Positions 37,101-55,494 of a stretch of DNA of 64,000 bases are shown here, one piece after another. Where the stretch lies: NCBI GenBank assembly GCA_946807835.1, contig OX327683.1:11599001-11663000 (forward strand), written 5' to 3'. How positions within the stretch are numbered: the first letter of the stretch is position 1; every line of letters starts with the position of its first letter. The notes under the pieces were generated by a model. It was not told where the DNA came from, did not search any database, and saw only the letters and a list, made by a program, of their open reading frames with translations. This DNA is from Ailanthus altissimus. Its lineage: Eukaryota; Streptophyta; Magnoliopsida; Sapindales; Simaroubaceae. The translations under genes and the position numbers were made by a program.

Positions 37101-37291
37101 AATGCAGGTCCTATCCACTGTACAAATTCGTGAGAGAAGAGCTAGGAACAAGCTTATTGACTGGCGAAAAGGTTCGATCACCAGGTGAAGAATTTGACAA
37201 GTTGTTCTCAGCAATGTGCGCCGGGAGGTTGATTGATCCAATGCTGGAATGCTTGAAGGAGTGGAATGGTGCTCCTCTTCCAATTTCCTAG
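33526..37291 (+). CDS. PAL: Phenylalanine ammonia-lyase (exons 33526-33905, 35542-37291)
   Basis: PAL removes ammonia from L-phenylalanine to give trans-cinnamate, the entry step to lignin, flavonoids and salicylate; the tetramer acts in the cytosol. Joining the exons gives 2130 nt, 709 aa, the usual plant length. The Ala-Ser-Gly that forms the MIO electrophile is in [14 protein letters not shown] (residues about 195-197). The active-site Tyr is in [13 protein letters not shown] (about 102). Phe128 in RFLNAGIF is the residue that favours Phe over Tyr (His in bifunctional grass enzymes). NDNPLID, GNFQGTP and QDVNSLG are intact. The single intron splits an Arg codon (AG|A), as in other plant PAL genes. 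The start is chosen because AAAGCAAATGGA has a good context and the N-terminus fits the family. It looks functional. Plants carry several PAL copies; which one this is cannot be told. Confidence 0.97.
33906..35541 (+). other. PAL intron 1 (1636 bp)
   Basis: It begins GTAAATTC and ends TTTTGGCCCAG. It holds a (TAA/AAT)n microsatellite of about 37 bp at 34114-34150 and AT-rich filler. No nested gene or clear transposon was seen. Confidence 0.9.
34114..34150. repeat. (TAA)n microsatellite in the PAL intron
   Basis: About twelve AAT/TAA units in an unbroken run, likely length-polymorphic. Confidence 0.9.
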
Positions 37292-39330
37292 GAAAGAACG
37301 GTTTTATGCTCGGACTGTTTTTTTTTTCCTTACTTCTTTAATATGTTTTTGTGCTTTAATATTCCATTTCACTTTGCACTTTAAAAACTGTTAAAATCCA
37401 ATTATATTTGTCTGTCCACCTGGTTTTATATTTATACATATTTTGTTTTTGTATTGTATTAAAATTTAAATGGGAGTTGAGACTACAGCAAAAATAATGT
37501 TGATAAGAAGTGTTATTCACTCATTTCTTGAGTAATGTCTCTTAACATTTTTTCTTAGCCATTAAAGAGGAAACAAAGTATAAATTTGCCTTTTCATAAA
37601 GTTAAGTTGCATAATCCCTTTACAGTTTTCATAGGAAGAAATTGTCTGTTGATAGTTGCGTTTTCTTTTTATCCTAAATTTAATCTGTTTTGGGTATTAT
37701 TATCATCCCTTACCACCATAACAATATAAATCATAGTAAATTGAAAATGTTATACCTTAAGCGCTCCTCTTAGTTTCATGGCATTTTCAACAATTGAAAT
37801 AAAAATGTAATTATAAATTTCCTTGAAATTAAGTAACAAAAGCTGTGAAGTTATGAGTGTTTTTTTTTTCTTTTTTGCTTACAAAATACTGATAATTTCT
37901 CTTTAATTTATAATAGTTTACGCTGGAGTATTTTCTTTTTTTATAGAAGACAGGGTCAATTCTCATATGATAAAAAATATTTACTCTATTTCTAATATAC
38001 ATGTAGGAGACTCAAACTTTTTACCACTTGAAAGGAGAGGTGCACTTATTATATGACAATAGAGAACTTATGATTTTTTTTTTAAAAAAAAATCTCATAT
38101 TTGACTTGGTTGAAAATTCTTATGTCTAATATTTGCATTGAATGATGTGATTATATTTTTGTATCTTTTATATATGCACTAAAAATAATAATATTTTAAT
38201 ATAAATTCAGTTGGTAAGAAATTTTTGTATGATAAAAAAGTTGGAAGTTGAGCTCTTTTATCTTTATAAAAAAAAGAAAAAAACTTAAATAATCGATATC
38301 ATTAGCTCAAATCATTAATTTTCAAATCCAATACAAACAATGATTCTCTTAAATAAATATCGATGAACATACGTAAACTTCTCTTAAGCACATTTGGTTA
38401 GACTTTTAAAATAAAATATTTGAAAGCAATAATTTTGGAAATATAATTTTTTTTAAAAAAATTATTAATTGTATAATTATTAATTAAAAAACTTTTTTAA
38501 AGTATTAAATTATTTAATTATACATTATTAAAAGTACTATTGTTATTAAGTTATAAAAAAAGACATTAAATAAAATTTATATCCAAAGTTTAAATAATTC
38601 AATTTTTTATACATAAATTTAAATTTATCCTATATCTTCTCAAATCTAATCTCTTAAAATATAATAATCTAAATAAAATTAGTACATAACAATCAAAGAA
38701 TCAAATATAATTTTTTAACAAAAAAATTGAAAATAAAATAATACTTATAGATGATATTTTAATAGAAAATATTGTAAAGATATGATAGTTATAGAGTTAT
38801 CAAGATATAATGGCTTTTAAAAAAAAATAATAATTAAATATAATTTATTTTTATTAAGAATACGCTATAGAATTAAAAAAATATTATTAAAGTATATTGA
38901 TATTAGAAAAATTTAAAAAACCTTACTCATAACAAAATTTTTTTTTCTCTATTTGTAATCAAACACAATTTTTTTTAAAAAATTAAAAAAATATTTTTAT
39001 ATTAAAGAAACTTTTTTAACTAATAAAAAAGTCTAACCAAATAATTATTTATATTCGTTTAAATTTTAAAATAAAAAAGAATATTATCTTAAATATTCTC
39101 TCATCTAATTTTAATAATACTTACAAATTTAAAAAATTAATAACAATACGTAATTATTATGAAATTTTTTCTTAAAATTAACAAATTTTATGTTAAAGTG
39201 TATGAAATGACATAATTTTTCCTATACACATTATTTAAACAAAATAAATAAATAAATAAAAATTACCACAATTTATTAATTCCTTTAACAAATTTATATT
39301 AAAATCTAATATTTTTCTTCTGTTTTCTTT
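37292..39330. other. PAL 3' untranslated region and AT-rich intergenic DNA
   Basis: The first 150 bases after the PAL stop are the T-rich 3' untranslated region. The remainder is strongly A/T-rich, with many homopolymer runs and a pyrimidine repeat (TTTCTC-type) at about 39320-39350. No gene or element was recognised. Confidence 0.6.
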
Positions 39331-45104
<5,774 letters not shown>

Positions 45105-47180
45105 GCCGATTTCTGATGGCCCAGAATCTCAATTCTCTCTGGCTCTGATCGAGTTGGTTTTCTTGTATGCTCTTCTTTCAATCTTGATTAAGGCGGTGTG
45201 TATTATTTGCTCCTGAATCCATTTATATGTGGTCAAGGAGTACTTTTACCGTTAAATTTGCGATTCTTGTTACCGTATGGATGAGAATTTGATAGTTACG
45301 GCATTATTTACGAAAAGAATGTTCTTTAAATGCCTAAAATGGCGAACCAGGTACGGTTCATAACATTTTGATAATATTTTATGAAGCAAGATTCGGCCAT
45401 CTTGCATTATTTGAACTGGGCTGATAAAATTCTTTTCTGACTATTTTCTTATTTGATTTTCTTTTTTGTTGGAGTATGAATATCGAATATACTAATGCCT
45501 TGTGTCTGAGGAAAGTCTCATTACTCTTCAGTTTTCGAGTTTGCAGTCAAATAACGTGGCATTGGCATTTCATTTTCCCAGAGAGCAAATTAATATTTGA
45601 GTTCACTATGATTTTAAGCCATTTGATGAGTTGCTTTGAAGGACTTAATTGATTAAGTTGAATTTAAGTGACACTAGATTTCAAAGTGACATTGGACTTT
45701 ATGAAGATATTCGAAAATCAAGATAAAGTATGAAGCGATTGTATTTTGTATTATTTTTTTTTTAGTTTGTATTAATTGTGTATGATTTTGTTAATGTTTT
45801 TAGAACTCTTTATTAATTAATAAAACATCATGTTTTTTTTTACTTTTTATTAAAAAAGATAATTTATTTAAGAAAATAGAATTTTTTTTATAAAATTAGA
45901 TATGGAATCTACTTTTGAAAATTTTTGTTTTAAGACAAACTGGGTTTCAAATTCACTTTAATAACTGATTTGAGACGGTTTTTGCATCAAATTAGTTTGT
46001 CGGTTTTGGTCAATGTGGTTTGGAACCGCCATGTTGGTTTTTCAAAATAGTTTGGCAGTTTAACCGATTATTAATGCTTTCAAAAACCGGTTGAAGTCAG
46101 AATGCAACTATCTGGTTTGATCAAATCGGTTTGAACAGTTTTTTTATAGAAAAATATATCAATTATACGGATTATTCTATTATACTGGAACAATTTTTAC
46201 AATATCAATACTATATTTATTATTAACCTTTTAATTAAGTAATTTTAATCTCTACCATTATTCATTATAAATAAAAGTTAACTTCTTCTTCAAAAGTTAA
46301 CTTCTTCTTCAGCTAATAGGTCATTTTTAATTTCTATTAAAAATGTTATATTTATGCATTACACTTTTAACTTATTTATTTTATTAAACTATTTATTAAT
46401 GTAAAACAAATTAAAATAATTAATCATATAAACATTGAAAAACATAAAATTATTTAGAGTTAAACATAAAATAATCATGAATTTTTTAATAGGCGTAATT
46501 TAAAATATATTCTAAATAAAGTAAATTTATAAGAATTAAAAACTAATATCAGGATTTTTCTAAATCAATAATATGAAGATAAATAAAATTTAGTTTCAAT
46601 GATTATTAATCCTACTACATAAAGAGCACAAAATGCATTACATTTTATGTAATGTAGATTTACATATAAAATATTATTTGTATATCTTAGTAAATTAATG
46701 TTTAATTTATATATCTTACTAAAGAAAATAAAAATAATTTATAAACGTTGTAAATAATATAAAATTTTTATTAGTATTTACGAAATTTGTGTTAATGTAA
46801 TTAGTTTACTTGTCATACAAACATGACTTCACGCTATGTTAAAAAGTAATTCATATTTATATTGCTATGTTCTCTTTAATTAGCATGTAAAAATTATCAT
46901 CTTATTTTCTATTTAAGAATTGTTAGTCAGCTAGTCATAGAATTACCTGATGACATATATTATTTATATTGTTATATTTCTTTAATGAGTATGTAAAAAA
47001 TTTAATCTAATTTCTTATTTATAATTTTAATTCTCAATTCTATGTTACAAATATTAAATAGATGATAAATTCATTTAGTCTACAACTTTGTGTAGCATTT
47101 ATTTATTTTTTAAATAATTAGTGTCTTATCGAAGCATTAATGTTAATAATAATTTAATTTCTTATTTACTTTAAATTTTT
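45105..47180. other. ADK 3' untranslated region and AT-rich intergenic DNA
   Basis: The first 300 bases after the stop are likely 3' untranslated region. At 45900-46150 several AACCGGTT-type words and GGTTTG phrases recur, suggesting old transposon DNA. A 19-bp tandem duplication AAAAGTTAACTTCTTCTTC lies at 46273-46291 and 46292-46310. No gene was recognised. The left end of the Mutator-like territory may lie in this stretch, but I could not find a terminal repeat. Confidence 0.45.
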
Positions 47181-47182
47181 TT

Positions 47183-48200
47183 ATAAATATTATGTTTTAT
47201 TCACAATTTTTTTATATATAAATTTTTACGTAAATATATAAGTTCAGTGTTGATTTACAAATTTTACATTATATTTATAAGATTTTGTTTAATTTACAAA
47301 TAAAAAGTATCATTTACAAATTTGATATTAATTTATAAATATTATATTAAATTTACACGTCGTACGTGTAATTTATAAAATTTATGTCTACTTTTATATT
47401 TTTGTATTGATTTATAATTTTTTTATTTATTTTAAATTGTTTTACAAATATTATGTTTTATTTACGATTTATTTGTTATATACATAGTGTTTTACGTAAA
47501 TATACAACGTCAGTGTTGATTTACAAATTTTACATTATATTTATAAGATTCATTTAATTTACAAATAAAAAGTATCATTTACAAGTTTGATATTTATTTA
47601 CAAATATTGTATTAAATTTACACGTCGTACGTGTAGTTTACAAATTTATGTCTATTTTTATATTTTTGTGTTGATTTATAATTTTTTAATTATTTTAAAT
47701 TCTTTTACAAATATTACGTTTCATTTACGATTTATTTGTTATATATATATATATATAATTTTTTACGTAAATATACAAGTTTAGTGTTAATTTATAAATT
47801 TTACATTATATTTATAAGATTTTGTTTAATTTACAACAAAAAAATATTATTTTATAAGTTTGATATTGATTTACAAATGTTATATTAAATTTACACGTCA
47901 TACGTGTAGTTTACAAAATTTATGTATACTTTCACATTTTTGGTTGATTTATAATTTCTTTAGTTATTTTAAATTCTTTTACAAATATTACGTTTTATTT
48001 ACGATTTATTTGTTATATATATAGTTTTTATGTAAATATACAAGTACGGTGCTGATTTATAAATTTTATATTATATTTATAAGATTTAGTTTAATTTACA
48101 AATAAAAGTATAATTTATAATTTCGATATTGATTTACAAATGTTATTTCAAATTTATACAAAATATGTGTAGTTTATATTATTATTTATGTTAATTATTA
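47183..48200. repeat. Four-copy tandem array, ~265-bp unit
   Basis: Units begin at about 47183, 47444, 47707 and 47981 with ACAAATATTA(T/C)GTTT and share the same internal order: TACGTAAATATACAAG, GATTTACAAATTTTACATTATATTTATAAGA (with mismatches), AGTATCATTTACAA and ATTAAATTTACACG. Each of the first two units has the near-palindrome ACACGTCGTACGTGT (47355-47369, 47620-47634). Unit 3 has one change in it, and unit 4 is the most decayed. The array is A/T-rich with no coding capacity. Subterminal tandem repeats are known from some Mutator-like elements, which makes a link to the transposase gene downstream plausible. Confidence 0.85.
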
Positions 48201-48643
48201 GTTGTTGACATAAATTATTGATTTTGTAATTGAAATTATGTAGTTTACAAATAATACACTTTATATAGGTTTTTTAAAATAGAATAGAATTTGTATTATT
48301 TAAATTTATAAGTACAATATTTACCATCAAGTTTTCTATTGCAATTATAAGTTTTAACACTGTGTAAACTTTAATTGGGTGATATTATATTTGAACATCA
48401 AGTTTTATGATCTTTATGAATAAATAGATAAATAAACTATTGACACTTAAATTATCATAGAATAAATTTACAAGCATTGCAAAGTTAACAATATTTATAC
48501 TAGTTTTATAATTAGAATTAATTATAAAATTTACATTATAGAATATATTTATTAATAGTTTTTCTACTTCTAATACTATGATTTTAGTAATTAATGTAAA
48601 GAATGTTACTTAACGGTTTATTTGTAGTATGTAATACAAAATA

Positions 48644-49032
48644 TTTGAGTAGGTTCAAAAATTGGACTAACCTTGATTATGTATAATTACAAAAGTAGTA
48701 AGTATTCGGTTAAGTTTCAACATTCAAAAAAATTTGAATTCAATTGTATAGTAATTTTAAAAATGAACAATTTTATGAACATCCAACTTCTTACATTATG
48801 TGCTTATATAATGCGAGTTATTGAGATCAAAATAACAAAATTTTTAATTGCATAAGTTCGCAAGTGATTTTGTAAAGAAAATTGGTCGATTCTCTTTACT
48901 ATATCTGCTATGGACATCAATCAACTAGCTTAGTTATCAACTATCTTTTATGAGTTATTTATTATTGTATGAATTTCTGTAAAATTTATAAGTTAGTAAT
49001 TGAATAGATGGAGATGGGCATCTTATAACTGT
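48644..49032. repeat. Direct repeat upstream of the transposase gene, copy 1
   Basis: It is homologous to 49739-50172. Both start TTTGAGTAGGTTCA.AAATTGGAC and end GGGCATCTTATAACT, and share AAAAATGAACAATTTTAT.AA and GTAAAGAAAATTGGTC. They are diverged, with indels. No reading frame. Confidence 0.8.
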
Positions 49033-49100
49033 TATTTCTATATTATAATATATTTTATATATAATTCTTCTTTCACTCTTTGAATTGACCGGTTAATAAA

Positions 49101-49158
49101 TAATTTTTAAACTAGATGTTGCTCTAAAATAATTTTTAAACTGGATGTTGCTCTAAAA
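49101..49158. repeat. 29-bp tandem duplication
   Basis: Two adjacent 29-bp units (TAATTTTTAAACTAGATGTT... and TAATTTTTAAACTGGATGTT...) differ at one base, so the duplication is recent relative to its surroundings. Confidence 0.9.
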
Positions 49159-49738
49159 TTTCATTGGCTTGGCTAGAAACATTGCTCTTCGTCAAGTGTC
49201 TCGATTAATTTCACGAGTTCATTGAATTTATACATCTAAATTATTTCCATTTGGATGTAATGATTTGCATATTTTATTCTCACATAAGGAGTGGGATTCA
49301 AGCTAGAAAGGAGCAATATATGGTGATGTTAATTGTCAGAACAAGCTTTTTCCTCTAAGCACACAAAGAGGTTCAATTTGTAAAGACACAGAATTTACAC
49401 GACAATAACAAAATTAGAATCAAGATTGTTTCCCTTAAATCATGAAAGAAACCAAATATCTACCATCAAATTAGAAGAACCTCAACCGAATGTTTGACAA
49501 CCTTATAAAGCTAAAAAGTTATCAAACTATATGCCAAATTAAAGCTCTGTATATCTATTCAAAATCCTCCAAAATTCAAAATTTTATCTCATATCTTCGG
49601 AGTTACGAATTTCTAAACACAATATGTTCAAATACTATCTATATGATTAACCAGCAATCAATCTGATCAACCAGAATTTTATAATTTAAATTTTGTAGTT
49701 TACAAACACTACAATTTATATATGTTATGGTATGTAAA

Positions 49739-50172
49739 TTTGAGTAGGTTCATAAATTGGACATAGAATTACAAAAGTAGTAGTTCTTCCATTAAGTTTC
49801 AACATTCAAATAAAATTCTACATAAGTGGTAGTTATTCAGTTAAGTTTCAATATTCGAATCAATTTGAATTTAAACTATCTGTAGTACTTTTAAAAATGA
49901 ACAATTTTATCAACATCCAACTTTCTAAAAAATATTTATTCTTATACAATATTGATTTATTGAGATCAAAATAATAAAACTTTAATTTTTATAAGTTTGG
50001 AAGCAATTTTGTAAAGAAAATTGGTCAGTTCTTCTTATTATATCTGTCATGGACATTCATCAACAAGGTTAGTTATCAACTATTTTTTATGAGTTATTTA
50101 CTATTATATAAATTTTTGCAAAATTTATAAGTTAAGAATTGCATAGACGGAGAGGGGCATCTTATAACTATT
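49739..50172. repeat. Direct repeat upstream of the transposase gene, copy 2
   Basis: Second copy of the unit at 48644-49032, about 1.1 kb away in the same orientation. It has an extra internal stretch around 49800-49850 that repeats an AGTGGTAGTTATTCAGTTAAG phrase. Confidence 0.8.
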
Positions 50173-52113
50173 AAGCACATAAGCACTGTAATTTAATTTC
50201 ATGTTAGTGTCTGTCAAGTGATAAATTGATGGGTGTAAAGTGTTAACCAGCCCCACCATCGAAGTTCATAATAACAACGATCCTTCTTGTTTCGAAGCCA
50301 ACAAATGCATTTTATTAATATTAATATTTGTTTAGTTTATGAGATGGCGATTTCTAATTTTTTTTTATAGAATGTTCCTTAGTTTGTAGACAAATTTTTC
50401 TTCTTCTAATTTTGGTTCACTTGCGAGTTTGTGATATAGGGTTTGATGCTTTATAGCACAAATGATGATAATTACTGATGAGATTGATGTTATAAAAACA
50501 TATGTGATGTAAATAGATTTATGTGATGTGATGTGGGATATTTTCATTTATTATTTGGTATATTACATTTAACACTAAATTTGTTATATCATTGTACAAA
50601 AATCTTAAGAAAAACAATATTTCAATAATTCATATTGTATTTAAGAAAGTTTTAGCAAAGCTTCACAATGTTTGCATTTTTTTGCAGCACATGATTTTTC
50701 GTCAACTAGTGTAAAAAGTTTATCAAGTAGTGATGATTCTTCAAGATTTTTATTTTGTGATGGTAAAAGTATAGACCAACTCACATCTGAAGACGTAATT
50801 GGAAAAAAATTCAAAAACCTTGAAGAAGCAAAAGATTTTTATAGACAATATTCAACAATAATGGGTTTTAGTATTCACAAGGATGATTTAAGACGTGATG
50901 ATGATGGTTCAATCACTCTTAGACATTGGGTTTGTTCTAGAGAAGGTGAACGGGCAAAGAAGTATGTTCAAAGATCAAATCAAATTCGAAAACCAAGGGC
51001 AATTACAAGGGTCAACTGTCTACCTACATTTAAAGTAAACAGAGATAAAAATTTAGGTACTTGGTTTGCAAAAGAATTTTTTCTAGAACACTCTCATGAG
51101 TTGGCAGCAGTTCATGAGATTCAATTCCTTCGATCTCGCCGTTCAGTTCAAGATTGTGACAAGGCACAAGCTAGTTCAATGAAAACAGTTGGTGTTAAAA
51201 TTAGTCAAATTATGGACTTATTTGTAAACCAAGCTGGGACTCATCATAATGTGGGATTTACATATAAGAATTTGTATAATACATTAGAAGCTCACTGTCA
51301 GTCTATGATACTTGAAACAGACTCAAAATTTGCTCTTGCATACTTAAACACAAAAGGTGAGATAGATCCTGATTTTATTTGCCAATACACTGTAGACGAG
51401 GAGAATAGACTTGCAAACTTGTTTTGGGTTGATTCTACTGCTCGTGCGGATTATTACTTCTTTGGAGACGTATTGGCCTTTGATAGCACCTACAAAACAA
51501 ATGAATATGGTAAGCCTTTAGTCATTTTAGTAGGTGTTAATAATCATTATGCAACAACTTTTTTTAGATGTGTATTACTTGTGGATGAGACAGTTGACAC
51601 ATATGTATGGGTATTTGAAATTTTTTTGGTCTGCAATGAATAATAAAAAGCCTATGCCTGTGGTGACTGATGGAGATAGAGCAATACGAAAAGCAGTAAA
51701 AAAGGTTATTCCTAAAGCTCGACATCATTTATGTGTCTGGCATTTACAAAGAAATGCCCAGTCTCATGTACATGATACCATATTCTTAGATTTTTTTAAA
51801 GATTTAATGTTAGAAAATTTAAGACCTGAAGAGTTTGATAAATTGTGGTGGAATATGGTGGATAATCTTGGCCTTCAAGAAAATGAGTGGGTTTCAGAAA
51901 TCTATAGGAAAAGAGAGAGATGGGCAGAAGCATTCTCAAGGGGTCATTTTTTTGCTGGCATGTGTAACACGCAACGATGTGAAGGAATGAATTCATATAT
52001 AGGTTCTCCAAAAGAAGATGAAGTTGCATAAATTTGTCCGAATAGGGCCTTGTTACATTGTAGAAATAATAATTTGAAACATGATTTTGAAACAAGACAT
52101 TCTAGTCCAGTGA

Positions 52114-52118
52114 TTACT
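52114..52118. repeat. Target site duplication, left (TTACT)
   Basis: TTACT just before the TGTAATATCC start of the chromovirus, matched by 58484-58488. Removing the element and one copy restores a continuous transposase frame, which confirms the boundary. Confidence 0.92.
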
Positions 52119-55100
52119 TGTAATATCCAATCCCCATTAGTACTATTGGCGCCTAGATTTCGGTATAGAGTAATGAAGACACCGTAGAGTTGCCTGATTT
52201 TAACCCTATTAGAAAAAAAATTTTATGGTGCGCATGAGAGATATTAGACCTAATTTGGTAATTTCACACTTGGTCAGAGCATCGGACAACCCTAGAATAT
52301 TTTTGAAACTTTTCTCTATTGGCTTGAAAAAGGAAATTTTAATTTACTACATGAATTTTCATTTAAGGGTTATGTATAGAACAAGCCTTTGTTGAGAAAT
52401 ACAATCCATATATTAGAGAATGGACCAATTAGAAACAATCTCATGGATTGCCGAGTTGGGAATTCTCGTTAGTTCCTTGGACTATTTTAACTAGATAGTT
52501 ACAAAGGAACCAATTACACACTTGGTTTCCAACCAATGGCAAATTAGAAATTTAGAGTAAGTTGAGGGCAAATTGATCTTTTAAGGGAGCACTATATATA
52601 TGTTAGAGGTGTGTAGAAATTTCAAGTGATCAAAAGCACAACACTTAGAACAAAAGAGAGCAAAATTCGTGCAAAAGAAGAGGGGTCTCCTACAGTGAAA
52701 TTTCAGTTTTTTTTTCATAATTTTTCATGCTTAATCAAGCTAAAATAAGGTTACATACCAGTTTTCAAGATCAATTGAAGACTCCATTAGTGAAAATTCA
52801 AGAAAAAGAGGTAAGAAAAGCATTGTTTTGTAAGATTGATATGTGAACTTTCAAGATTGCTTCAATTGATGTTCTTGTGTGGAGCTTGAAGGATTCATCA
52901 AATTAAAGAAATTGGCAAGGTAAGAATTAGGGTTTTGGGTGATTTGGATGTAGAAATTTCAATTGGTTATAATTAGGGCATTAGAATGAAATTGATTTGA
53001 TTTTTATGCAATTGGAACAAGAAATTGAGAAAAGAAATGTGTTGGAACATAGGGTGAAATTCCGTCACCTTAGGAAAATTAGGGATTAAGTTGTGTTTTG
53101 GTTGAATTGTGATGTATAAATAGTGCCTTATGTAAATTGAATGTATATGGTTGATGAAAAAATAAAAAATAAAGAAAATAGGACATAATTGTCCATTTTG
53201 GTAAGGTGAAGAGCAATTATGTCCAACCAAAGTTATAAGGCATTTAATAATTTTTAGGGTGCCGGATGGTTAGTTAGATTAGATTAAATGACTCCGTAAA
53301 TGAAAATTGAAAAGTAGTATTCATCCGGACTTTGTATGCCGATTAGGGCGTTTAGTAGTTAAATGAGATTCTAGTGTTTGAATTAGTTCTAATGTCATTT
53401 ATGGCGCGTAGCTCAAGAAAATCGAGACCGGTAACAGGAGCAGAAATCCAGAGTGAAATCGAGCTCGGAGCGGTTGTGAGTGAAAATCTATCATTTATTT
53501 TATCTTTCGTTTATTATGTTTCTGCATAATGAAAATGTATGTTTTATGTGCTTTTAATGCATAAACATGAGTTAGGATCTTGATATATATCCATATATAT
53601 GCTTTTACATGTTCGGTTTAAGAAACAGCTTTAAAATTACTGCATCCGTTTCAAAGGCCATTGGTAGCCTTAGATTATAGTGGTGGTGATTGTATTAGAC
53701 CCGACCGGTATATCCCGTACATATGGGTAGGTTATGGGGGGTGTGTCACTTACTTCGGGAAGTCAGGATGTCGAGTCATGTGAGTTGCTCTATGTGTACG
53801 GGGTATTATCTCGCTATATATATATGATGTAGGATTCCGCTGCATAGCCAGTGAGATGTCTTGAGATGTCACTGTGGGTGTTGCTAGTTGAGGTTCCCTA
53901 TGACCTACTCATGTGTACGGTGCTAGTTGAGTTGCTGCGTGAGTATAGAGCTTTAGGGTTACCATTGGTACACTTTAGAAAGAAAATAGCTGAGCGAGGA
54001 CTTTACTAGTTTTAGATCTACCGATAGCATTTTATGCATTTATATGCACATGGTAATTATTATGTGATACAGATTTTAGATATTATTTTCCAAAGATGTA
54101 AATGAAACCCGCTCGGTAAGATTTCATCGGCATATGATGTTAAAAACCGTTTTACAGCTTTATATCAGTTATAAAAGCATGATTTATCTATGTCTTTTAG
54201 AATTTACTATCTATGCATAATGTTATTTTATTTGAAATCTTAAATGCACTAACTGAGCTCCTTTAGCTTACTCGTTTTGTGTTTTCTAAACCCTTTTCCC
54301 AGATGCAAGTCTTGGTACGCAAGCTGCCGATTCTCTTATTGCTGATTAGTGTGCCAAATCTGAAGATCACTTTTGCAAATGTAAAAGTGCTAAATAGCAC
54401 CCTCTTTGCTTTTTGCATTGTAGTTATAGGCATGTGTATTTGTATGTATGTTTTGAACCAATATGAAGAGATTTCGATATTATGATGATCATTTTTACTT
54501 TTTATGAGTATGCTCATTTTGTGATTTAAATAAAATTATTGAGTTGAGTCGGATTGATTTTGGAAAGGATCGGAGGTCCTATTTAGCAGTATTGAGAAGT
54601 GGGTTGGAAATAGAAGTGTAATTCTTTACAGGTTTTGTACTGAATTTTCAGAAAAACAGGAGAAACTTTACCCATTTTTTTAAAAAAATTAAGATGTCAT
54701 TTTCATGTATATGCCAAGATTTTCTCAATGATAGTAAGAACTAAAAAAGGGTTCGCCTTGTAGAATTTCTTAACTTACCCAATTAAATTCTAAGAAACTT
54801 CCGTCGAGGTGCCTAGCAAGGCTGCTGGGACCTACAGTAGAGGGTCTCAGGGCGGGTCCTGTCAACATGTAAATTTGCTAAATAGAACTCTTTTTGCTTT
54901 TGGCATAGTAGTTCTAAATTTGTACATATGTTTTAGATAACAAAGAAGAGATTTCAATATTTTGATGATCGTTTCACTTTCTATCAGTATTATAGTTTAT
55001 GATCATAATGAAATTATTGAGTTGAGTTGGAATTGTTTTGGAAAAGACCAGAGGTCCTATTTGGCAGTATTGAAAAGTGGTTTGGAAATAGAAGTGTAAT

Positions 55101-55346
55101 TCTTTACAGGTTTTGTACTTGATTTTCAGAAAAATAGGGGAAACTCTGCTCGTTTTTTTCTTAAGAATTAATATGTCATCTTCATGTATATCCCAAAATT
55201 TTCTCAATAATAGCGAGAACTAAAAAACGGGTTCGCCTCGCGAAATTTTTTAATTCACCCAGTTATATTTTGAAGAACTTCCGTCGGGGTGCTCGACATG
55301 ACCGCTGAGATCTACTATAGAGGGTCTCGGGCGGGGCCTTGTCAGA
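52119..55346 (+). repeat. Chromovirus 5' LTR (3228 bp, with internal duplication)
   Basis: It starts TGTAATATCC and ends GGGGCCTTGTCA. A TATA box (TATATATA) lies near 52591-52598, so most of the LTR is downstream of the transcription start. A CGGTATATCCCGTACATATG segment at about 53705-53724 recurs in the 3' LTR at 57321-57340. The last ~485 bp are present twice in tandem (54378-54865 and 54866-55346), while the 3' LTR has one copy, so the ancestral LTR was about 2.74 kb. The short reading frames inside are LTR DNA. Confidence 0.82.
54378..55346. repeat. Tandem duplication (~485 bp x 2) of the 5' LTR terminus
   Basis: Unit 1, 54378-54865, ends AGGGCGGGTCCTGTCA. Unit 2, 54866-55346, ends GGGCGGGGCCTTGTCA. 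Both run from (C)A.ATGTAAA to the LTR end, through CGGAGGTCCTATTT and AGGGTTCGCCT-type phrases. The 3' LTR (57996-58483) carries the unit once. The duplication ends exactly at the LTR terminus TGTCA. Confidence 0.85.
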
Positions 55347-55349
55347 GTG

Positions 55350-55360
55350 GTATCAGAGTA
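55350..55360 (+). other. Chromovirus primer-binding site
   Basis: TGGTATCAGAG complements the 3' end of initiator tRNA-Met and begins three or four bases after the LTR end. A TACGATTT stretch follows. Confidence 0.8.
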
Positions 55361-55494
55361 CGATTTTTGAAGTTTTAGTTAAACAGTTTATTTTTCGAAC
55401 GAGATTCTTGAAATTGCATGTATATTTTCTAAGTTTAGTAAATTGAATTCTATGCATTTGAAAATCATTTGCATCATTAAATTCACAGAAAATA

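Noticed and set aside
35397..37283. Several open frames of 60-75 codons on both strands across PAL exon 2
   Set aside because: They are shadows of the strongly coding PAL frame and show no domain of their own.
47183..48200. CRISPR-like or centromeric satellite array
   Set aside because: The units are ~265 bp, A/T-rich and diverged, only four in number, with no short-repeat/spacer pattern; this is a plant genome.
54263..54517. Overlapping frames of 84 (minus) and 68 (plus) codons
   Set aside because: They fall within the chromovirus 5' LTR and have no domain.
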